From NCBI RefSeq assembly GCF_937924975.1, contig NZ_CALEYG010000035.1, positions 1 through 64,000 of the forward strand: a DNA stretch of 64,000 bases. The letters run 5' to 3'. Origin of the DNA: an uncultured Stomatobaculum sp. (GTDB lineage: Bacteria > Bacillota > Clostridia > Lachnospirales > Lachnospiraceae). The notes beneath the pieces are model-generated. The model made no database searches, was not told the DNA's origin, and saw nothing but the letters and a program-made list of their open reading frames with translations. Below, piece by piece: positions 1 to 7,255 of the stretch; the first letter of the stretch is position 1; each line of letters opens with the position of its first letter. Both the position numbers and the translations under genes were made by a program.

Positions 1-198
1 GGATGTCGCGGCTGCCGTGCTGCTCTGGCTGTCCGTGCCCTCCGGCGCGGTGAGCTGCGCCTCGCTGCTTGCGGAAGTGCTGTAAGCGGCAGGGTTTGCG
101 CTGTGTCCGGCCACCTTTGCAAAGGCAGGGACAGGCGCCTGTAAGGTCATTGAGGCAGAGAGCACCAGGGCCGCGCCTCGTTTCAGATTAAGTTTCAT
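1..198 (-). CDS. Exported protein with signal peptide (N-terminal part, cut by window edge)
   Basis: The first 66 codons of a minus-strand gene are visible; the rest lies beyond base 1. The product starts MKLNLKRGAALVLSASMTLQ and continues with a short hydrophobic stretch ending near PAFA, a typical signal peptide with a likely cut after Ala 28. A Ser/Thr/Ala/Gly-rich linker follows (SEAQLTAPEGTDSQSSTAAA). An AGGAGG-type ribosome site lies upstream of the ATG at 196-198. The linker resembles that of the secreted metallo-beta-lactamase-fold protein at 41532-42635, so this could be a second member of the same exported family; that is inference from the linker only. The catalytic part, if any, is not in view. 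Confidence 0.75.
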   Translation of the reverse strand, partial: MKLNLKRGAALVLSASMTLQAPVPAFAKVAGHSANPAAYSTSASSEAQLTAPEGTDSQSSTAAATS

Positions 199-300
199 AC
201 CTTGGGATACCTCCTGAAATCAGAGTCAATCAATACAGTTGAGAAGCGGAGCTGACATAGCGTGCGAAACAGCCCGCGATGCGCAGAGCGCAACATAGAA

Positions 301-328
301 CTCATAGTATCTTAACATATTGCGTCAA
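301..328 (-). promoter_or_regulatory. Possible promoter for the exported protein at 1-198
   Basis: On the minus strand TTGACG (complement of 323-328) is followed after 16 bases by TATGAG (complement of 301-306). The -35 match is good and the -10 match moderate. It would give a leader of roughly 100 bases before the ATG at 198. The 199-387 gap holds nothing else that I can support. Confidence 0.4.
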
Positions 329-387
329 CCGCCGCAGTGAAAAGACGGTGTTTAATTCTGACGGTTTTCTTACAGTTTGGGCTTTTC

Positions 388-867
388 TCAGTCCGGATAG
401 CGAAGCTGCGACGGCCGCGGCGCGTTCAGGGCGCGCTCCAGGTAGCGGCGGGCCTCCCATTTTGCCATCGGCAGGTTCATGTCGAGATAGTTGCCGCAGT
501 CGCGCGCGGCAGCCCCCGGTACCTCGCCCGTGAAGTCCGCGACAAAGCGGAAGAGCTCGCGGAGCAGAGGCAGAATGTCGGCAGGCTCATAGTCGCCGCG
601 GAGCAGGAGATAAAAGCCGGTGCGGCAGCCCATGGGGCCGAAGTAGAGGACGCGCGCGCCGAAGTCCGCATGGTTCCGAAGGAAGGTCGCGCCGAGGTGT
701 TCGAGCGTGTGGACTTCCGCGGTGTTCATGACGGGCTCCTTATTCGGCGCAGTCATGCGGAGATCGAAGGTCGTGACCGTCTCGTGGCTGACCGCATCTT
801 TCCGGGATACATAGACGCCGGGTTCCAAGTTCAGGTGATTGACAGTAAAGCTCGTGATTTTTTCCAT
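388..867 (-). CDS. luxS: S-ribosylhomocysteine lyase LuxS
   Basis: LuxS splits S-ribosylhomocysteine into homocysteine and DPD, the precursor of autoinducer-2, in the activated methyl cycle in the cytoplasm. The 159-residue length is normal for the family. The metal motif HTLEH is at residues 53-57, the catalytic Cys 81 is in GPMGCRTGFYL, and the third metal-binding Cys 124 is in ARDCGNYLDM. All key residues are present, so the enzyme should be active. An AGGAGG site precedes the ATG. It is a single-gene unit; pfs and other cycle genes are not in the window. The neighbour on the plus strand (ATP-grasp) is divergent. Confidence 0.97.
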   Translation of the reverse strand: MEKITSFTVNHLNLEPGVYVSRKDAVSHETVTTFDLRMTAPNKEPVMNTAEVHTLEHLGATFLRNHADFGARVLYFGPMGCRTGFYLLLRGDYEPADILPLLRELFRFVADFTGEVPGAAARDCGNYLDMNLPMAKWEARRYLERALNAPRPSQLRYPD

Positions 868-915
868 GTGTAGCCTCCTCTTGCGGGCGCCGTGTCAGCG
901 CGGTCCGCTCCCTGA

Positions 916-943
916 TTGACATTCTTGATAGTTATGGTAAAGT
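916..943 (+). promoter_or_regulatory. Likely promoter of the ATP-grasp gene
   Basis: TTGACA at 916-921 is followed after 16 bases by TAAAGT at 938-943. The -35 is a perfect sigma-70/SigA match and the -10 matches four of six. It faces the gene starting at 1005. Confidence 0.5.
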
Positions 944-1004
944 TTTAGCCTAACACAGTAAAATTCGGAATGCAAGCGCAGTGCGCGGAAGGATGGGAAT
1001 ATCG

Positions 1005-2027
1005 ATGGAGACAAGAGAAGTGAGACGTATATTGGTGACGGCAATCGGCTCCTTTGCGGCACCCGCCGTGATCCGGGAGTTAAAGAAAGAGGGCTGCTAT
1101 GTCGTCGGAACGGATGTCAATCCGGCGGAACTGCTCTCGGAGAGCACGGAAGTGCAGGCGTTTTATCAGCTGCCGCGCTGTGACGCGCGGGAGGAATATC
1201 TGCAGAAACTCGGAGCAGTGATTCGGCGGGAACAGATCGACGGCATTTTGCCGCTGACCGATGCAGAGCTCGATGTGCTCGGCGCGGACACGGAGCAGCT
1301 CGGAGGCGCCCTTTTGCTCGCGCCGTCCGGAGAACTGTTGCAGCGCGCGCGCCACAAGAAGCAGAGCAAGGAGGCAGCGGAGGCGGTGTTTCGCCGTGCG
1401 GGAAACGAGCGCTTTGTGACGATTCCGACCTTCCGCATGCCGCACCGCACGGAGGAGGAGAGAGAACAGTGGCTGCTCCGCCACATGCCGCTTATCTTAA
1501 AGCCGGACAACGGCAGAAGCTCGGAGGGCGTGTTCCGCATCGGCAACCGCGAGGCGCTGACGCGCGCGCTCCTCGAACTTCGCATGCTCGGCCGGGCGGA
1601 AGGCTATCTCGCGCAGCCTTTTATTTCGGGCCGCGTGGTCTGTGTGGATACGATCCGGGACAGCGTAGGGCATACGCTCGCGCTCGCGCGGGAGGAGTAT
1701 ATCCGGACGCCGCGCGGGGCCGGTCTCTCGGTGCAGGTGTTCCGGGACAGCGAGCTCGAGGCGATTTGCGGGGCACTCGCGGCGGAACTCGGCGTCATCG
1801 GCTGTGTGAACTTTGAGTTTATTAAGGATGCGGGCGGCAAGTACCATTTCCTCGAGTGCAACCCGCGCTTTTCGGGCGGCATCGGTTTTTCGGAGCGGGC
1901 CGGTCTTCCCGCCGTGCGGCTGCATCTGTCGGCTTGGCGCGGTGAGAGCATTCCGGAGGACGCAACGGAGCAGATTACGCCCGGCTGGCAGGTCAAGAAA
2001 TATATAGAAGTGGTAACAAAAGAGTGA
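1005..2027 (+). CDS. ATP-grasp domain protein (carboxylate-amine ligase type)
   Basis: The 340-residue protein has a Rossmann-like N-terminus (RRILVTAIGSFAAPAVIREL) and an ATP-grasp fold resembling the carbamoyl-phosphate synthase large-subunit domain. ATP-grasp features include LILKPDNGRSSEGVFRI for nucleotide binding and FEFIKDAGGKYHFLECNPRF, which supplies the Glu and Asn metal ligands. Such enzymes form acyl-phosphates and ligate an amine or thiol; relatives occur in capsule and cell-wall loci. The substrate cannot be told. I chose the ATG at 1005 because AAGGATGGG lies at a proper distance; in-frame GTG 981 and ATG 993 are alternatives. The gene is followed by a hairpin with a T-run. Confidence 0.8.
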   Translation: METREVRRILVTAIGSFAAPAVIRELKKEGCYVVGTDVNPAELLSESTEVQAFYQLPRCDAREEYLQKLGAVIRREQIDGILPLTDAELDVLGADTEQLGGALLLAPSGELLQRARHKKQSKEAAEAVFRRAGNERFVTIPTFRMPHRTEEEREQWLLRHMPLILKPDNGRSSEGVFRIGNREALTRALLELRMLGRAEGYLAQPFISGRVVCVDTIRDSVGHTLALAREEYIRTPRGAGLSVQVFRDSELEAICGALAAELGVIGCVNFEFIKDAGGKYHFLECNPRFSGGIGFSERAGLPAVRLHLSAWRGESIPEDATEQITPGWQVKKYIEVVTKE

Positions 2028-2033
2028 TATAGT

Positions 2034-2068
2034 AAAAAAGCGCAGTTATGCTTCTGCTGCGCTTTTTT
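2034..2068 (+). terminator. Rho-independent terminator after the ATP-grasp gene
   Basis: AAAAAAGCGCAG (2034-2045) pairs with CTGCGCTTTTTT (2057-2068) around an 11-base loop, giving a 12-bp A/T-flanked stem and a six-T tail. The sortase start codon is only 33 bases further on. An extended -10 like TGATATAGT lies just before it at 2025-2033, so the hairpin could also be at the 5' end of the sortase transcript. Confidence 0.8.
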
Positions 2069-2101
2069 GGCGAAGAGAAAACAAGACGCCACGGGAGGAA
2101 T

Positions 2102-2926
2102 ATGGACGAGAAGAAGAAACGAAACAGGCATGTCGCGCTGATAGTCCTGATTTTGTTGCTTGGCATCGCAAACGGGAAGCGGCTCCACGACCGGAGCGCG
2201 CATATCAAGCGATATGCGGAGATGCCGACGGCGGTTGCGGCCGAGACCAAGGCAGCGGAGACAACGGCGGCGGCAGGAGAAGAAAGCACGGCGGCGGCTC
2301 TGCCGGAGCAGGATGCGGATGCGGCGCGCGTCATTGACTTTGCGGCGCTCAAGGCCAAGAATCCGGATGTGGTCGCATGGCTCTATGTGCCGGGTACCGA
2401 TGTCAACTACCCGATTCTGTACCGCGAGGCGGACAACGAATATTATCTGCGCCGCGATATCGACGGCCGAGAGGGCTCGTATGACGGCGTTTTCCTGGAC
2501 GGCGACGATACCCCGGATTTTTCGAAGCTCCAGAATCTGATGTACGGTCATCACATGAAAAACGGCACCATGTTCACACCGCTCGTCAATTTCAAGAAAA
2601 AGAGTTTCTTTGAGGCGCATCAGAGAGTGTATCTCTACACGCCGGAGCACACCTATATTTTAAAGCCGCTCGCCGCGCTCTACACGGACGCGGGCGAGGA
2701 TAAGCGCCGCATCGAGTTTTCGGACCGCCGGGAGTTCAACGCCTATGTGGATCAGATGACGAAGGGCTGCGAGTTCCGCGATTTGCCGGCGGAGGGCATA
2801 GACAAACTGTTCTCGTTTGTCACCTGCTCCTATGAGTTTAACGACGCGCGCACCATCCTCTATTGCTACGAGGTGGATGCGGCGGGCAATCCGGTCAAAC
2901 CGGCTGCCATCGAAAAGCAACCGTAA
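2102..2926 (+). CDS. srtB: Class B sortase
   Basis: Sortases cleave a C-terminal sorting signal and attach the protein to the cell wall or to another pilin subunit. The 274-residue protein starts with a basic stretch and one membrane helix (about 9-24), then an Ala/Thr/Glu-rich linker (about 40-75) and a sortase B domain. The catalytic residues are visible: His 150 in MYGHHMKNG, Cys 242 in FVTCSYEF and Arg 250 in NDARTILYC. The start at 2102 is set by GGGAGG just upstream. No LPXTG/NPQTN-type substrate gene is adjacent in this window, so it may be a housekeeping enzyme or act on distant substrates. It precedes the polysaccharide locus. Confidence 0.95.
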   Translation: MDEKKKRNRHVALIVLILLLGIANGKRLHDRSAHIKRYAEMPTAVAAETKAAETTAAAGEESTAAALPEQDADAARVIDFAALKAKNPDVVAWLYVPGTDVNYPILYREADNEYYLRRDIDGREGSYDGVFLDGDDTPDFSKLQNLMYGHHMKNGTMFTPLVNFKKKSFFEAHQRVYLYTPEHTYILKPLAALYTDAGEDKRRIEFSDRREFNAYVDQMTKGCEFRDLPAEGIDKLFSFVTCSYEFNDARTILYCYEVDAAGNPVKPAAIEKQP

Positions 2927-2984
2927 CAGCAGGCAACATAAGAACCGGGCATCACCCAAAACTACCAGCAGGGGGAGAGGCAAC

Positions 2985-3866
2985 ATGAAGGGAATTGTAC
3001 TCGCCGGAGGTTCCGGCACGCGGCTTTATCCGCTGACCAAGGTTACCAGTAAGCAGTTGCTTCCGGTTTACGACAAACCGATGATTTACTATCCGCTCTC
3101 CGTCTTGATGACGGCGGGCATCCGGGACATTCTGATTATTTCGACACCGGAGGATACACCGCGCTTTGAGGAACTCCTCGGCGACGGCAGCCAGTTCGGA
3201 CTCTCGCTCTCCTATACGGTGCAGCCGAGCCCGGACGGTCTCGCGCAGGCGTTTCTGCTCGGCGAAGACTTTATCGGCGACGACCGCGTCGCGATGATAC
3301 TCGGCGACAATATTTTCGCGGGTAACGGCTTAAAGGAGCAGCTGCTCCGCGCCGCGGGGCGAGAGCAGGGCGCAACCGTGTTCGGCTACTATGTGGACGA
3401 CCCGGAGCGCTTCGGCATTGTGGAGTTCGACAAGGTAGGGCGCGCGGTCTCCATCGAGGAGAAGCCGGAGAAGCCGAAGTCGAACTACTGTGTGACGGGA
3501 CTTTACTTCTATGATCGCCGCGTGGTCGAGTTTGCGAAGAGCTTAAAGCCGAGTGCGCGCGGTGAACTCGAAATCACCGACTTGAACCGCCTCTACCTGG
3601 AAAAGGGCGAGCTCGAGGTGAATTTGCTCGGACAGGGCTTCACTTGGCTTGACACAGGCACGCACGAGTCGCTCGTCGAGGCGACCAACTTTGTCTATAC
3701 GATTGAGACCCACCAGCACAGAAAGATCGCCTGCCTCGAGGAAATCGCCTACTTAAACGGCTGGATTTCCGGCGAGCAGCTCGCGGCGGCGGCAGAGTCC
3801 ATGCGGAAGAACGAGTACGGCAAGTACTTGCGAGACGTTCTGGACGGCAAATATCTGGTACAGTAA
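2985..3866 (+). CDS. rfbA: Glucose-1-phosphate thymidylyltransferase (RmlA)
   Basis: Makes dTDP-glucose from glucose-1-phosphate and dTTP, step one of dTDP-rhamnose synthesis. The 293 residues begin with the nucleotidyltransferase signature LAGGSGTRLYPLT (6-18), followed by SKQLLPVYDKPMIYYPL; GDNIFAG holds the metal-binding Asp. Length is normal for the family. The ATG at 2985 has a GGGGGAGAGG site upstream. Spacing to rfbB is 22 bases, so the genes are probably one operon. Confidence 0.96.
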   Translation: MKGIVLAGGSGTRLYPLTKVTSKQLLPVYDKPMIYYPLSVLMTAGIRDILIISTPEDTPRFEELLGDGSQFGLSLSYTVQPSPDGLAQAFLLGEDFIGDDRVAMILGDNIFAGNGLKEQLLRAAGREQGATVFGYYVDDPERFGIVEFDKVGRAVSIEEKPEKPKSNYCVTGLYFYDRRVVEFAKSLKPSARGELEITDLNRLYLEKGELEVNLLGQGFTWLDTGTHESLVEATNFVYTIETHQHRKIACLEEIAYLNGWISGEQLAAAAESMRKNEYGKYLRDVLDGKYLVQ

Positions 3867-3888
3867 ACAGGCGAGAGAGGACAGAGAG

Positions 3889-4911
3889 ATGAAAATAGTA
3901 GTGACAGGCGGCGCAGGTTTTATCGGCAGCAACTTCGTGCAGTACGAGGTGAATCGCTATCCGGAGGATGAGATCATCAACCTGGATCTCCTCACCTATG
4001 CGGGCAATCTGGAGAGCGTTGCGCCGGTCGCGGATAAGAAGAACTACCGTTTTGTGCGCGGCGATATCGCGGACAGAGCGTTTGTCTTTGATTTCTTCGA
4101 GAAGGAGAAGCCGGACATTGTGATTAACTTTGCGGCGGAGTCCCATGTGGACCGCAGCATCACGGATCCGGAGGTCTTTGTGCGCACGAACGTGGTCGGC
4201 ACGACGACCTTGCTCGATGCCTGCCGCACCTACGGCATAAAGCGGTATCATCAGGTTTCGACCGATGAAGTCTACGGCGACCTGCCCCTGGACCGCCCGG
4301 ACCTCTTCTTCACCGAGGAGACGCCACTCCACACTTCGTCGCCCTATTCGAGCGCGAAGGCGGCGGCCGATCTCTTTGTGCAGGCCTACCACAGAACCTA
4401 CGGGCTGCCGGTGACCATCAGCCGCTGCTCGAATAACTACGGCCCCTACCACTTCCCGGAGAAGCTGATTCCGCTCGTCATCAGCCGTGCGCTGAACAAC
4501 GAGGAGGTTCCGGTCTACGGCGAGGGCAAGAATGTGCGCGACTGGCTCTATGTGACGGATCACTGCTCGGCAATCGACCTCGTGGTACGCAAGGGCAGAG
4601 TCGGCGAGGTCTATAACATCGGCGGCCACAACGAGAGAAGCAATCTCGAGGTCGTGCAGACCATACTCCGCGCGCTGAATAAGCCGGAGAGTCTGATTCA
4701 CTTTGTGAAAGACCGCCCGGGTCACGACCTCCGCTATGCGATGGACCCGACCAAGATTGAGACCGAGCTCGGCTGGAAGCCGGAGTACACCTTCGACACC
4801 GGCATCCCGGTCACAATCGACTGGTACCTGAATCACCGCGACTGGTGGGAGCACATTGTGAGCGGCGAGTATCAGAAGTATTTTGAGAAGATGTACGGGG
4901 AGCGTCTCTGA
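3889..4911 (+). CDS. rfbB: dTDP-glucose 4,6-dehydratase (RmlB)
   Basis: Second step to dTDP-rhamnose: NAD-dependent dehydration to dTDP-4-keto-6-deoxyglucose. The 340-residue short-chain dehydrogenase has the NAD motif GGAGFIGSN at 7-15, the catalytic TDE at 125-127 and Tyr 153-x3-Lys 157 in SPYSSAKAAA. All active-site residues are intact. Its TGA overlaps the ATG of rfbD by one base, which indicates translational coupling. No rfbC epimerase gene lies between the rfb genes. Confidence 0.97.
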   Translation: MKIVVTGGAGFIGSNFVQYEVNRYPEDEIINLDLLTYAGNLESVAPVADKKNYRFVRGDIADRAFVFDFFEKEKPDIVINFAAESHVDRSITDPEVFVRTNVVGTTTLLDACRTYGIKRYHQVSTDEVYGDLPLDRPDLFFTEETPLHTSSPYSSAKAAADLFVQAYHRTYGLPVTISRCSNNYGPYHFPEKLIPLVISRALNNEEVPVYGEGKNVRDWLYVTDHCSAIDLVVRKGRVGEVYNIGGHNERSNLEVVQTILRALNKPESLIHFVKDRPGHDLRYAMDPTKIETELGWKPEYTFDTGIPVTIDWYLNHRDWWEHIVSGEYQKYFEKMYGERL

Positions 4912-5831
4912 TGCGCGCCCTGGTGACCGGCGTCGCGGGTCAGCTGGGCCACGATGTCGTGAATGAACTGCTGCGTCGCGGCGAAGAGGTGATCGGCTCC
5001 GATCTTGCGGCAACATACAGCGGCGTACAGGACGGCACGGCGGTCACGACTTGCCGCTATGTACCGCTCGACATCACGGACCGCGCGGCGGTAGAGCGTG
5101 TGATGCGCGAAGTGAAGCCGGACGTGCTGATTCACTGCGCGGCCTGGACAGCTGTGGATGCCGCGGAAGATGCCGACAAGCGCGAGCTGGTTCAGAAAAT
5201 CAACGGACTCGGCACCGAATACCTTGCGGCGGCCTGCCGCGAGATCGACGCGAAGATGATGTACATCAGCACCGACTATGTTTTCTCCGGACAGGGAACC
5301 GCGCCCTGGGAGCCGGATTGCCGCGAGTTCGACCCGCAGAATGTCTACGGCATGACCAAGCTCTACGGCGAGGAAGCGGTGCGGCAGCAGCTCAGCAAGT
5401 ATTTCATTGTTCGCATCGCCTGGGTCTTCGGTGTGAACGGCAATAACTTTATCAAGACCATGCTCCGCGTCGGCGCGACCCACCCGGAGCTCCGCGTGGT
5501 CGACGACCAGATCGGCACGCCGACCTATACGCTGGATTTGGCGGTTCTGCTCGCAGATATGGTCGAGACCGAGAAGTACGGCACCTATCACGCGACCAAT
5601 GAGGGCGGCTATATCTCCTGGTATGAGTTCGCAAAGGCGATTTTCAAAGAGGCGGGGATGGACACCAAGGTCACCCCGGTCACGACGGCGGAATACGGGC
5701 AGTCGAAGGCAGTTCGCCCGTTTAACAGCCGTCTCGAGAAGAAGAAGTTGACAGAGCAGGGCTTTACACCGCTGCCCGACTGGCGGGACGCTTTGCGCCG
5801 CTATGTGAAACTGCTTCGGGAGGAAGCGTAA
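4911..5831 (+). CDS. rfbD: dTDP-4-dehydrorhamnose reductase (RmlD)
   Basis: Final NAD(P)H-dependent step giving dTDP-L-rhamnose. The 306-residue protein carries GVAGQLG at 7-13, STDYVF at 120-125 and Tyr 146-x3-Lys 150 in YGMTKLYGE. Its reaction needs the 3,5-epimerised product of RmlC, which is not encoded in this window. It is coupled on both sides: its ATG overlaps the rfbB stop, and its TAA overlaps the glmM ATG by one base. Confidence 0.95.
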   Translation: MRALVTGVAGQLGHDVVNELLRRGEEVIGSDLAATYSGVQDGTAVTTCRYVPLDITDRAAVERVMREVKPDVLIHCAAWTAVDAAEDADKRELVQKINGLGTEYLAAACREIDAKMMYISTDYVFSGQGTAPWEPDCREFDPQNVYGMTKLYGEEAVRQQLSKYFIVRIAWVFGVNGNNFIKTMLRVGATHPELRVVDDQIGTPTYTLDLAVLLADMVETEKYGTYHATNEGGYISWYEFAKAIFKEAGMDTKVTPVTTAEYGQSKAVRPFNSRLEKKKLTEQGFTPLPDWRDALRRYVKLLREEA

Positions 5832-7186
5832 TGGGCAAGTATTTCGGAACGGACGGATTTCGCGGCGAGGCAAATGTCGAACTCACGCCGATGCACGCCT
5901 ATCAGGTGGGTCGCTATCTCGGCTGGTACTACGGACAGAAGCATACGGACGGCGCGCGTTGCCAGATTGCGATCGGCAAGGACACGCGCCGCTCGAGTTA
6001 CATGCTCGAGGATGCACTCTCGGCGGGGCTCACGGCCTCGGGTGCGGATGTGTACCTCCTGCATGTGACGCCGACCCCGAGTGTCGCCTATGTGGTGCGG
6101 ACCGAGGGCTTTGACGCCGGCATCATGATCAGCGCGAGCCACAATCCGTTTTACGACAACGGCATCAAGCTCTTAAACGGCAACGGCGAGAAGATGGAAG
6201 AGTCCGTCATTGAAGCAATCGAAGCCTGGATTGACGGAACCCCGGCGGAACTGCCGCTCGCGCGCCGCGAGAACATAGGCCGCACGACAGACTTCTCGGC
6301 GGGACGCCACCGCTACATCGGCCATCTGATTTCGCTCGCGACGCGCTCGTTTAAGAACATGAAAGTGGCGCTCGACTGCGCGAACGGCTCGGCTTCGAGC
6401 ATTGCGAAGAATGTGTTCGACGCGCTCGGCGCGACAACGGTTGTGATTCACGCGGAGCCGAACGGCACAAACATTAACCTCGGTTGCGGCTCGACGCACA
6501 TCGAGAATCTGATTGAGACCGTCAAGCGGGAGCACTGCGACATCGGCTTCGCCTTTGACGGCGATGCGGACCGCTGCCTCGCGGTCGATGAGAACGGCGA
6601 GCTCGTGGACGGCGACCGCATTCTCTACATCTGCGGTAAGTACATGAAGCAGCGCGGCGAACTCGCAAACAACCGCATCGTGACGACAATTATGTCGAAT
6701 CTCGGGCTTTACAAAGCGCTCGAGCGCGAGGGTATTGCCTACGAGAAGACCAAGGTCGGCGACAAATATGTCTACGAGGAGATGCAGCGGAGCGGCGACC
6801 GCCTCGGCGGCGAGCAGTCCGGCCATATCATCTTCGCGAAGTACGCGACGACGGGCGACGGCATGGTGACGGCACTGAAACTCATGGAAGTACTGATGGA
6901 GACCAAGGCGCCGCTCTCGAGACTTGCGGGCGAGGTCACGATTTATCCGCAGCGACTTCAGAATGTCGCGGTCAGAGACAAGGCGGCGGCCGAGACCAAT
7001 GCGGCCGTTCTTGCGGCGGTCAGGCAGGAAGAAGAGGCGCTTGCTGGCGACGGCAGAGTGCTGCTCCGCGCGAGCGGCACGGAGCCGGTGATTCGCGTGA
7101 TGGTCGAGGCGTCGAGCGAGGCGCTCTGCGACGAGACGGTTGAACGCCTTGTCGGCGTGATAGCGGCCGAGGGACTCACGCTCTAG
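5831..7186 (+). CDS. glmM: Phosphoglucosamine mutase GlmM
   Basis: Interconverts glucosamine-6-phosphate and glucosamine-1-phosphate on the way to UDP-GlcNAc. The 451 residues start MGKYFGTDGFRG, typical of GlmM rather than PgcA/ManB. The phosphoserine loop SASHNP (phospho-Ser 103), the metal loop DGDADR and the C-terminal phosphate-binding RASGTEPVIRV are all present. The coupling to rfbD suggests it supplies hexosamine precursors together with rhamnose, for the glycan locus or for peptidoglycan. A phosphoglucomutase role for the rfbA substrate is less likely given the GlmM-type start. Confidence 0.93.
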   Translation: MGKYFGTDGFRGEANVELTPMHAYQVGRYLGWYYGQKHTDGARCQIAIGKDTRRSSYMLEDALSAGLTASGADVYLLHVTPTPSVAYVVRTEGFDAGIMISASHNPFYDNGIKLLNGNGEKMEESVIEAIEAWIDGTPAELPLARRENIGRTTDFSAGRHRYIGHLISLATRSFKNMKVALDCANGSASSIAKNVFDALGATTVVIHAEPNGTNINLGCGSTHIENLIETVKREHCDIGFAFDGDADRCLAVDENGELVDGDRILYICGKYMKQRGELANNRIVTTIMSNLGLYKALEREGIAYEKTKVGDKYVYEEMQRSGDRLGGEQSGHIIFAKYATTGDGMVTALKLMEVLMETKAPLSRLAGEVTIYPQRLQNVAVRDKAAAETNAAVLAAVRQEEEALAGDGRVLLRASGTEPVIRVMVEASSEALCDETVERLVGVIAAEGLTL

Positions 7187-7255
7187 GCCTGAGACCGCGA
7201 TACAGGAATTAGAGTCAAAGTAGTTTGTTTTACAGAATTTCGGAAGGAGAGAGTT

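Noticed and set aside
346..372. GACGGT repeated near the luxS 3' end (possible terminator)
   Set aside because: The two copies are direct, not inverted, so they cannot form a terminator stem.
337..873. Plus-strand frame covering luxS
   Set aside because: Antisense of luxS, whose active-site motifs are intact; the plus-strand product has no recognisable motif.
7187..7255. T-box or leucine leader upstream of leuA
   Set aside because: The gap is only 69 bases, too short for a T-box; no leucine-codon leader peptide or antiterminator pairing was seen.
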